From positions 24,230 through 88,229 of the forward strand of contig NZ_PYFW01000014.1 of NCBI RefSeq assembly GCF_003020125.1: DNA of 64,000 nucleotides. The letters are read 5' to 3'. The stretch is from Bradyrhizobium sp. MOS003 (GTDB lineage: Bacteria > Pseudomonadota > Alphaproteobacteria > Rhizobiales > Xanthobacteraceae). A model generated the notes under the pieces. The model saw only the letters and a list, made by a program, of their open reading frames with translations, did no database searches and had not been told where the DNA came from. A program made the position numbers and the translations under genes. Position 1 is the first letter of the stretch; every line of letters begins with the position of its first letter. Shown piece by piece: positions 31,601-38,269 of the stretch.

Positions 31601-31626
31601 TGACATCCGCCCATCATTTCAATAAT
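31600..31626 (+). promoter_or_regulatory. Possible promoter of the ars remnant
   Basis: TTGACA (31600-31605) and AATAAT (31621-31626) resemble -35 and -10 boxes, but the 15-bp spacer is short. It lies just in front of the arsR tail fragment, so the promoter of an arsR operon may have been kept while most of arsR was deleted. Confidence 0.35.
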
Positions 31627-31627
31627 C

Positions 31628-31729
31628 GCGCTGGTCGGATTGCTGACCGAAAACTGCTGCGGCGGAGCATCATGCGCCCCGGCAAAGCCTTCGAAACCGG
31701 CGCGGAAGCGCGGCAAAGTGTTAGCCTGA
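31628..31729 (+). pseudogene. ArsR C-terminal fragment
   Basis: One frame reads ALVGLLTENCCGGASCAPAK, then PSKPARKRGKVLA and a stop. The LLTENCCGG-CAP tail with vicinal cysteines is the arsenite-binding C-terminus of ArsR regulators of this lineage. No helix-turn-helix domain or start codon precedes it; upstream is the hairpin after pstS. The remnant is about 34 codons of a gene that is normally over 110 codons long. Confidence 0.6.
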
Positions 31730-31740
31730 GAGGACAGACC

Positions 31741-31842
31741 ATGAAGCGCCTGCATGTTCACGTGTCCGTCGAGCATCTCTCCCATTCCATCGGATTCTGC
31801 TCCGCCTCGTGCGCGAGTGCGCCGGCGACCTCGCGGGCTTGA
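31741..31842 (+). pseudogene. N-terminal fragment of ArsI/CadI-type glyoxalase-fold protein
   Basis: A GAGAGG ribosome-binding site is followed by MKRLHVHVSVEHLSHSIGFC and SASCASAP, then out-of-family residues and a stop at codon 34. The first 28 residues match the start of VOC-superfamily ArsI/CadI proteins, which usually follow arsR and are about 120-150 residues long. The rest of the gene has been lost before arsC. Confidence 0.6.
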
Positions 31843-31865
31843 TGCTGAGCACGAGGGCATCTGCC

Positions 31866-32276
31866 ATGGACGTGATCATCTACCACAACCCCGAATGCGG
31901 CACGTCGCGCAACGCGCTTGCCATGATCCGGCATGCCGGCATCGAGCCGCACGTGATCGAATATTTGAAGACGCCACCGTCGCGCGTCCTGCTGCAGCAA
32001 CTCATCGCGCGCATGGGGATTTCGGTGCGAGAGGCAATCCGCGAGAAGGCTGCCCCCTACGCCGAGCTCGGGCTCGCCAACCCGGCGTTGACCGACGATC
32101 AATTGCTCGACGCGATGATGGCGCATCCGATCCTGATCAACCGCCCGATCGTGGTGACGCCGAAAGGCGTCAGGCTCTGCCGCCCCTCCGAGCGGGTGCT
32201 GGATCTGCTGCCGCCGCAGCGGGGTGAATTCGTCAAGGAAGACGGCGAGCGCGTGCGGCTGGATCGCAACACCTGA
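31866..32276 (+). CDS. arsC: Arsenate reductase ArsC (glutaredoxin-dependent type)
   Basis: The 136-residue cytoplasmic thioredoxin-fold enzyme reduces arsenate to arsenite. The active-site motif is HNPECGTSRNAL (Cys11 with Arg15 after GTS). Downstream, ILINRPIVVTPKGVRLCRPSERVLDLL carries the arginines that hold arsenate. Length and motifs match an intact ArsC. It starts just after the truncated ArsI/CadI head and its stop overlaps an aquaglyceroporin remnant. With regulator, lyase and exporter all broken, the enzyme may be expressed without an arsenite efflux route here. Confidence 0.9.
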   Translation: MDVIIYHNPECGTSRNALAMIRHAGIEPHVIEYLKTPPSRVLLQQLIARMGISVREAIREKAAPYAELGLANPALTDDQLLDAMMAHPILINRPIVVTPKGVRLCRPSERVLDLLPPQRGEFVKEDGERVRLDRNT

Positions 32277-32476
32277 TGCCGAGCCTCGCACGGCGCGTCT
32301 TCGCCGGGTGGCTCGGGACGGCGTTCCCGCTCGCTGCCGTGGTCGGCTCCGGGATCATGGCTCAGAAGCTCTCCGGTGGAAACGTCGCGCCAGCGCTGCT
32401 GTGCAATACGATCGCCACCGGCGCAATCCTCGTCGTGCTGATCCTGATCTTCGCCCGACGGTCACTTTCCGAATGA
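32276..32476 (+). pseudogene. Truncated aquaglyceroporin (AqpS-like) fragment
   Basis: The 66-codon frame reads LARRVFAGWLGTAFPLAAVVGSG, then MAQKLSGGNVAPALLCNTIATGAILVVLILIF, which is the first two membrane segments of the MIP channel found in alphaproteobacterial ars operons. After LILIF the expected GPISGAHFNPAVT (first NPA loop) is gone: the frame shifts, a short CCGACGGTCACTTTC scar remains, and a stop follows. It overlaps the arsC stop by one base (TGATG). A functional channel would be about 230 residues. Confidence 0.65.
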
Positions 32477-32614
32477 ATCGCGTTTGCAAACCGTCCCTCC
32501 CGGGTATTCTGTGGCTGTCAGCAAGACTCGCAGGAACCGGTCCGTGAAGAGACTTCGAAGACCCGATATCGACCATCAGGAAGCATTCCGCCCGGCGCCG
32601 ACGCGTCAGGCCGC

Positions 32615-33313
32615 ATGAACGACTTCGCACGATCCATTGGGGCGGCGCTCTCGCTGATCGGCGAAGCCGACGCCGAGCTGCTCGGCATCGTCGCATTGTC
32701 GGTGCGCGTCAGCCTGACCGCGAGCGTCATGGCGCTACTGATCGGTGCTCCGATCGGCGCCTTGCTTGCGATCACGCGTTTCCGCGGGCGTCAGGTCATC
32801 ATCGTGCTGACCAATGCGCTGCTCGGCCTTCCGCCGGTCGTGGTCGGGCTCGCGCTCTATCTTCTGCTGTCGCGGTCCGGCCCGCTCGGGGCGGCTGGAC
32901 TGCTGTTCACGCCGGCCGCCATGGTGATCGCGCAGACGCTGCTCGCCACCCCGATCGTGGTGGCGCTGGTGCACCGGCCCGCGAGCCTGCTGTGGGCGGA
33001 ATATGGCGACCTCGCACGGATCGACGGGCTGTCGGCCTTCCGCAGCATGGCGCTGCTGTTTGCGCTCGGGCGGACCTCGCTGCTGACAGCCTTTCTCGCT
33101 GCGTTCGGGCGCGCCATTGCCGAGGTCGGCGCCATCATCATCGTCGGCGGCAACATCCGCGGCTTCACGCGGACGATGACGACCGCGATCGCGCTGGAGA
33201 CCAGCAAGGGCGATCTGCCGCTGGCGCTCGGATTGGGGCTGATCCTGCTCGCGCTCAGCGTGGCGGTGTCGACCGTCGCCTTCGTGCTAGTGGGACGCGT
33301 TGGGGAAAAATAG
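32615..33313 (+). CDS. tupB: Tungstate/molybdate-type ABC permease TupB
   Basis: The 232-residue permease has about five to six membrane segments. The core LGLPPVVVGLALYLLLSRSGPLG and cytoplasmic loop FGRAIAEVGAIIIVGGNIRGFTRTMTTAIALETSKGDL match the TupB family closely. The partner binding protein TupA is encoded convergently, and the last 27 bases of both genes overlap. No TupC ATPase gene is in the window. The ribosome-binding site before the ATG is weak, and an earlier start is not apparent. Confidence 0.85.
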   Translation: MNDFARSIGAALSLIGEADAELLGIVALSVRVSLTASVMALLIGAPIGALLAITRFRGRQVIIVLTNALLGLPPVVVGLALYLLLSRSGPLGAAGLLFTPAAMVIAQTLLATPIVVALVHRPASLLWAEYGDLARIDGLSAFRSMALLFALGRTSLLTAFLAAFGRAIAEVGAIIIVGGNIRGFTRTMTTAIALETSKGDLPLALGLGLILLALSVAVSTVAFVLVGRVGEK

Positions 33314-34096
33314 CTGCTCGCCGCCGACCTTGTAGGCGGCGATCGCCTGCTGCCCCTTCGGCGAGACCAGCCAGTCGATGAAGGCCTGCCCGTCCTTCGC
33401 CTTCACGTTTGCATGCTTGGCCGGGTCGACCAGCATGACGCCGTACTGGTTGAACAGCCGCTTGTCGCCCTCGGTCAGGACCGCAAGCTCGCCGCGATTC
33501 TTGAAGGACAACCAGGTGCCGCGGTCCGACAAAACATAAGCGTTCGATGACGACGCCATGTTCAGCGCTGGGCCCATGCCCTGGCCGATCTCGCGATACC
33601 AGCTGTCCTTGCCGGCGCCGAGATCGACGCCCGCCTCCTTCCACAGCCGGAGCTCGGCCGCATGCGTGCCGGACTTGTCGCCGCGCGAGATGAACGGCGC
33701 CTTGGCGGTCGCGATCTTGCGCAGCGCATCGGTGACGTCCTTGCCGCCCGCGATCTTCGCCGGATCGCTCTGGGGACCGACGATGACGAAGTCGTTGTAC
33801 ATGACGTCGAAGCGCTTCACGCCCTGCCCTTCGGACATGAACTTATCTTCGGCAACCCGGTCATGGACGAACACCACGTCGGCATCACCACGCCGCCCGA
33901 TATCGAGCGCCTGGCCGGTGCCCACGGCAACGACCTTCACGCTAATGCCCTCGTCCTTCGAGAACAACGGCAGCAGATGGTCGAACAGGCCCGATTGTTC
34001 CGTCGAGGTGGTCGAGGCGACCGTGATGGTGCGGTCCTGCGCGAACGCGATGGTGGACCAGAGCAGAGCCGCTCCGACCGCGACTATTCTTTTCAT
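33287..34096 (-). CDS. tupA: Tungstate-binding periplasmic protein TupA
   Basis: A protein of about 269 residues with a signal peptide (GAALLWSTIAFAQ). The mature start TITVASTTSTEQSGLFDHLLPLF is diagnostic of TupA-like oxyanion receptors. The chain continues VVAVGTGQALDIGRRGDADVVFVHDR, DFVIVGPQSDPAKIAG and APFISRGDKSGTHAAELRLW, with Thr/Ser contacts in ASTTSTE and GDKSGT. It would feed tungstate (or molybdate) to TupB, relevant because the window encodes two molybdopterin enzymes. AGGGA lies about seven bases before the ATG. The convergent overlap with tupB is unusual, since tupABC is normally one operon. Confidence 0.88.
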   Translation of the reverse strand: MKRIVAVGAALLWSTIAFAQDRTITVASTTSTEQSGLFDHLLPLFSKDEGISVKVVAVGTGQALDIGRRGDADVVFVHDRVAEDKFMSEGQGVKRFDVMYNDFVIVGPQSDPAKIAGGKDVTDALRKIATAKAPFISRGDKSGTHAAELRLWKEAGVDLGAGKDSWYREIGQGMGPALNMASSSNAYVLSDRGTWLSFKNRGELAVLTEGDKRLFNQYGVMLVDPAKHANVKAKDGQAFIDWLVSPKGQQAIAAYKVGGEQLFFPNASH

Positions 34097-34186
34097 ATAT
34101 CGTCCCTGCACCAGATGCGAGGGCTCCAGACTAGCCTGAGAGAACGACACGGGGAACCTGGATTCGGTGCAGCTATGCGCCGTTCG

Positions 34187-34522
34187 TCAACGACCGGGAC
34201 AATATCGCATCACGCGGCGAACGCCCTGCGGCTCCGGCTCCTTCATCCACTCGATCTTCCAGGCCTGCCAAAGCTTGTCGTCGTCGATGACATACGCAAA
34301 GGACGTTGTCGAAAAGCCCTTGTCGTTGCGAACCGTGATCTCGCCGCAAGCCGCTTCGATCGTGCGACCGTCCGGATCGGACGCGGGGCTGGTCCAGGAG
34401 ATGTGGATCTCAGCATTGGGCGGGATGAGGTGAGCCGCGATTTTCGGCGTGAGATTGTCCGCAAGCGCCGGGGCACCGACGAAAATTGCGATGATCGCAG
34501 CCAGACAGATCTTGTGGATCAC
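34187..34522 (-). CDS. Small secreted protein of unknown function
   Basis: A 111-residue protein that starts with GTG (AGAGGAAAC upstream). It has a signal peptide (ICLAAIIAIFVGAPALA) and a mature domain with IAAHLIPPNAEIHISWTSPA and IEAACGEITVRNDKGFSTTSF, ending RRVMRYCPGR. Two cysteines could pair. I do not recognise the family. It reads away from the acidic protein gene and is unrelated to the neighbouring tup genes as far as I can see. Confidence 0.6.
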   Translation of the reverse strand: MIHKICLAAIIAIFVGAPALADNLTPKIAAHLIPPNAEIHISWTSPASDPDGRTIEAACGEITVRNDKGFSTTSFAYVIDDDKLWQAWKIEWMKEPEPQGVRRVMRYCPGR

Positions 34523-34640
34523 GTTTCCTCTCCTTCGCTTTCGAAGCAGAGCGTCACCATTTCGGCCGGGTTGGACTGTGGTCGCCGTCACATCGATCGG
34601 CCAAGCCATGGCCTTACGATGATCTTTCGGGCGCGCCGTC

Positions 34641-36047
34641 ATGGCTGACGCTTCATCCCTCACCGCCGTACGCTGCAGATGTTCTGCAATTGATCTCCCC
34701 TGCATTGACAGGGGTGTGACGGCCGGGGCAGTTTTTCACATTGCTGGCGAATCAGCGATTGCCTCACGCCGAGTACCTCTTGGACAACTCCCAGTGCTTT
34801 CGAGACTGATATCGTTGCTGCGCCGCATCCCAGCGGTGAAATGGGCGTTCACCCGGCTTCGGCCATTGCCGCATGGCGGCAGCATCGACGGTGCGGCAGT
34901 CGCCGCGGAACAGCCTGTCATCGTCGCCGACAGCGCCGAAGCTCTTCCGGCCCTCGACACCGGCATCAGCACTGAACCGCTGCGCAGCGACGCCGCGGTC
35001 GCCGAGGACGGCACTGCCCATCCTGCCATCGCGGAAACACCAGCTGATGTCGGCGGCAGCGACGATTCCCTGCAGCAGGCGCCGACGGGATTCCAGCCGG
35101 TCTTGGTGGCTGAGGTTTTAGTTTCGGACGAAGTGGCTGGCGGGACAGTCGATGGTCCCAAACCAGTCGATGGTCCTGAACCCGTTAAGGGCGACGATGC
35201 GCCTTTGGAGCGTTCGACGACACTCGAGCCCGTCGCCACAGAAGCGGTCGCTACCATCGACGCCGCCGACGAGCCGGCCAAAGCGGCCGAGCCCATCATC
35301 GGCAGCGATCCATCGCCCGAGCTCGCGGCCGACGTTGAGCCTGATCTGGCGGAGCAGACCTCGTCCAATGTCGCGATCGCTTCCGTTGAAGTCGCTCCGG
35401 TTGACGCTCCCGCTCTCGTCGTTGCCGACGACCCCTCCACTGTTGCGGCCGTGGATGTCGGGCCCGTTGTAGACGACTCTCAGGTCACCCTTGCCGATCG
35501 CGATGTCTCGGCGGAGCCGGTCGCTGAAGACAGCCTCGACAGCGCCCCCACCTCCAGCGCTGCGATGACCATCGAGCCGGCCGCGGCAGGCGATCCCGCC
35601 CCTGTCGTTGCGGAGGATTCTTCCGCCGACGCCGTCGTGGCCACCCATGATGAGCCGGCTCCGGCTCTCGCGACTCCGGTTGAAGAGATTCGCAGTTCGC
35701 CGAAACTTCGCGCGAAAGCCACCGAACCCGCCGATCGCGCCGCGCTGATCCGGCAGCGCTGGGCGGAAAGCGGAATCAGGATGTGGAATCCCCGCCTTCA
35801 CGGCACCGGTGAAGCCACGCTGAATATCCAGGGCAGCGTCGGGCTGCTGCCGCCGGCGCCGGGCGAGACGATGCCGCGCTACGACAAGCTGGAGTTCAAG
35901 ATGCTCGGCGGACAGATCGTCTGCGAGGGCGTCATCGTCGAGGCCCCCGCGCAGGCGAGCCATCGCAACTTCACCCGGCTCGCCGAGCAGGGGAAGCTCG
36001 ACCGGGTTCGCGAACCGGTGCGGGAACGCCAGGCCGCTCTCGCCTGA
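34641..36047 (+). CDS. Acidic low-complexity protein with conserved C-terminal domain
   Basis: Up to 468 residues. A basic hydrophobic N-terminal part (LISLLRRIPAVKWAFTRLRP) leads into about 300 residues of Ala, Val, Asp, Glu and Pro-rich disordered sequence with imprecise short repeats (for example VDGPKPVDGPEPV). A compact C-terminal domain of about 95 residues begins RQRWAESGIRMWNPRLHGTG and includes NIQGSVGLLPPAPGETMPRY. The start is uncertain; a TTG or CTG near 34806-34815 just before LLRRIPAVKWAF would give a more natural N-terminus. I do not recognise the C-terminal domain's function. Confidence 0.6.
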   Translation: MADASSLTAVRCRCSAIDLPCIDRGVTAGAVFHIAGESAIASRRVPLGQLPVLSRLISLLRRIPAVKWAFTRLRPLPHGGSIDGAAVAAEQPVIVADSAEALPALDTGISTEPLRSDAAVAEDGTAHPAIAETPADVGGSDDSLQQAPTGFQPVLVAEVLVSDEVAGGTVDGPKPVDGPEPVKGDDAPLERSTTLEPVATEAVATIDAADEPAKAAEPIIGSDPSPELAADVEPDLAEQTSSNVAIASVEVAPVDAPALVVADDPSTVAAVDVGPVVDDSQVTLADRDVSAEPVAEDSLDSAPTSSAAMTIEPAAAGDPAPVVAEDSSADAVVATHDEPAPALATPVEEIRSSPKLRAKATEPADRAALIRQRWAESGIRMWNPRLHGTGEATLNIQGSVGLLPPAPGETMPRYDKLEFKMLGGQIVCEGVIVEAPAQASHRNFTRLAEQGKLDRVREPVRERQAALA

Positions 36048-36099
36048 TCCTTTCCGCTGCAAGCGCCGTCGCACCGTGCTAGGCTGAGGTTTCCCGAAC

Positions 36100-36384
36100 A
36101 TGGGAAATCGCATGCCTGCAAAGCTGCCGCGACTGATCGTGATCGCCGCCCTCTGCATCTCGCAAGGAGCCTTTGCGGCGCCTAGCAAACGGCCTCACCA
36201 CACGCCGACGACCGATCGAACCGCGCCTTACAAGGCGGACCGGCTCTCCTCCTCGCGCGGCGAGACGATCCTCGACACGCCCGGCCGGACCACCGTGCTG
36301 ACGCGAGAAATCCTCGACGACATGAACGCAAGGAGCCTTCGCGATGCCATGCGCTCGACCGCCGGCGTCACCATCGGACGCTAG
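36100..36384 (+). pseudogene. Truncated TonB-dependent receptor (plug start only)
   Basis: The 94-codon frame has a signal peptide (LIVIAALCISQGAFA) and then KADRLSSSRGETILDTPGRT, TVLTREILDDMNARSLRDAM and RSTAGVTIGR, followed by a stop. This is the start of the plug domain of siderophore-type TonB receptors (LLDTPQTVTVI... NATSLRDVLR...PGVTIG). The remaining plug and the 22-strand barrel are missing. A dispersed palindromic repeat begins right at the stop codon, so an insertion or deletion there probably ended the gene. Confidence 0.65.
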
Positions 36385-36385
36385 A

Positions 36386-36430
36386 GCATGATCCGGAAAA
36401 GTGTGCGGCGGTTTTCCGATAGGTTTTTGC
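36386..36430. repeat. Dispersed palindromic repeat (AGCATGATCCGGAAAA type)
   Basis: AGCATGATCCGGAAAA is followed by GTGTGCGGCGG and then TTTTCCG; CGGAAAA (36394-36400) and TTTTCCG (36412-36418) form the stem. I recognise the sequence as a very common intergenic element in Bradyrhizobium and relatives. It directly abuts the truncated receptor frame. Confidence 0.7.
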
Positions 36431-36492
36431 TCTAACAATAGACCAACGCGCGACGACGATTCATCCTGATGGCATCGCGCTTTAGGATCTGC

Positions 36493-37812
36493 TCACGGGA
36501 TCGGAAAACCCTTCCAGATCCACTCGAGCGCTGACGGCAGCGTCTGCGCGATCGTCGGCCGATCGACGTGCTTGGCGTTGCGCACGAACAGGAACTGATA
36601 GTGATAACCCCTCTCCGCCAGGACCTTGGCCATCAGCGCATTCGACAGGGTCCAATCGTGCATGCCGTCGGGAATGGTGGGGTTCGGATAGAACAGGTCC
36701 TGGTCGCCGCCGAAGAACCAGAAGCGGATCGGTTTCGTCGGAGCGCTCACGATGAGCGGCACACCGGGCGGTTCCGCCGGCGTGAGCACGCCGGCCTTGG
36801 AGATCAGGTTGGGGCCCGCGGGCCCCGTCCATGCGCTGTGATATTCCCAGGCACCGCCGCGCAGCGACGGATCATGCGGCCATTGCTGGTTGACCATTGT
36901 TGGCGAGAAGGCCAGCACCCGACGATAGAGATCCGGATAGAACCAAGCCATGGTGAAGGCCGCAGCCCCACTCGAGCTCAACCCCATAGTCGCGCGTCCA
37001 TCGGGATTCCCAGTGAGCCTGACGTCGGCGTTGGTCTCGACCAGCGGCAGCACTTCACGCTCGACGAATTGCGCGTAGGCGCCAGACACCGTGTCGTATT
37101 CGCGGCCGCGCTGGCTGCCCTGCGCGTCCTGGCCACCATTGCCGATCTGGATCACGACCATCGGCGGCACGCGGCGCTGGGCGATCAGATTGTCGAGGGT
37201 CGTTGCGAGGTCCTTGTAGGCGTTGGAGCCTCCGTCGCCGACCACGATGAACGGCGCTTCGGTGCCGCGCACATATTGCGCCGGCACGTACACATCGATC
37301 GTGCGCGACCAGATGCCGGGATGGCTGGTGGTAACGATCATATGCGACTTGTCGTCCGGCGCAGTGACGGTCGTCATGATCGAGGAGTTGGTGCAACCGG
37401 CGACGTCGTCGCGGATCAGGCCGGGATTGTAGATCGTGCTCTGCTTCGAGGTCAGCGTGAACGACTTCGTCGTGCCGCGCGGCACGCCGTCCTTCGCGAT
37501 CGTCTCCGGAGCCGGATTGTGGGTCGGACCGATGATGAAATTGCCTTCCGCCCCCGTCGGCGGCAGCGTGCCGTCGGGCAGTTCGGTCGCGCGCGGATAG
37601 TTGGCGCTCGATGGATCTCGCGTCGGCGGCGCCGTCTTGAAGTCGAGGCCCGTCGTGTCGATGAAGAACGGCGCCAACTTGTCCGTGGTGTTTGCACCAG
37701 GCGGCACGACCATGTTCTGGGTAACGCAGGCCGGCTGCGAGAGGGCCATTGAAGTGACGGAGAGGAGGGAAATCAGCGTCGCCCCCGCAAGGACGGACAA
37801 TGAATTGGTCAT
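36493..37812 (-). CDS. Secreted esterase, enterochelin-esterase (Fes/IroE)-like alpha/beta hydrolase
   Basis: The 439-residue protein has a signal peptide (LSVLAGATLISLLSVTSMALSQ). An N-terminal beta-rich domain of about 190 residues is followed by the esterase-D fold: IDVYVPAQYVRGTEAPFIVVGDGG, then the nucleophile serine in MGLSSSGAAAFTMAWFYP, an acidic residue in FGGDQDLFYPNP and the histidine in NAKHVDRPT. This matches Fes/IroE-type hydrolases. GGGAG six bases upstream fixes the ATG. It reads towards the truncated TonB receptor; the two could be remains of one siderophore locus. The actual substrate is unknown. Confidence 0.75.
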   Translation of the reverse strand: MTNSLSVLAGATLISLLSVTSMALSQPACVTQNMVVPPGANTTDKLAPFFIDTTGLDFKTAPPTRDPSSANYPRATELPDGTLPPTGAEGNFIIGPTHNPAPETIAKDGVPRGTTKSFTLTSKQSTIYNPGLIRDDVAGCTNSSIMTTVTAPDDKSHMIVTTSHPGIWSRTIDVYVPAQYVRGTEAPFIVVGDGGSNAYKDLATTLDNLIAQRRVPPMVVIQIGNGGQDAQGSQRGREYDTVSGAYAQFVEREVLPLVETNADVRLTGNPDGRATMGLSSSGAAAFTMAWFYPDLYRRVLAFSPTMVNQQWPHDPSLRGGAWEYHSAWTGPAGPNLISKAGVLTPAEPPGVPLIVSAPTKPIRFWFFGGDQDLFYPNPTIPDGMHDWTLSNALMAKVLAERGYHYQFLFVRNAKHVDRPTIAQTLPSALEWIWKGFPIP

Positions 37813-38269
37813 TTTCAGCTCCCGGTACCGACGAGTCTTGCTGGCCCGTCTTGAGCAAAGTATGGCGGCACGGTCGCCCCTGGTCAAACTTGGCCGGCGG
37901 CGTCGACGCGATACCCGCCATGCTCAAATGGACGACGCTCGTTATTCCGCGCATGTGCCGAATCGGGTGAGCTTGCAACCTACGCCACGGCCTGTCGGAG
38001 GATTTCGACGAGCGGCTCTCACATCGGCGGTGCGGCAATAGGTTGCGCCGACGCATATGGTTAGCGGAATATAGCGGCGCCTTTTGCAGGCATTTGCAAC
38101 CGATCCGCGGACTTCTGCGGCCTCTTATGCTTAACGTGGCCTCACCAGTCACTGGCCCTGAGCATCTGCGCGCGCGCAACCTGCGACGAGAGGATCGATC
38201 TAACGCCCCCTTTACCCGAGCCGTGCAAGATCGCCTGCGTTTTTGAAGGTATCCAGGGCTCGTATTGCA
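37813..38269. other. 457-bp gap between divergent genes
   Basis: It separates the esterase (leftward) from the GGDEF-EAL gene (rightward). Open frames here lack ribosome-binding sites or coherent composition. A TTG in frame with the next gene (38243) would extend that protein by nine residues. I see no operator or repeat. Confidence 0.5.
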
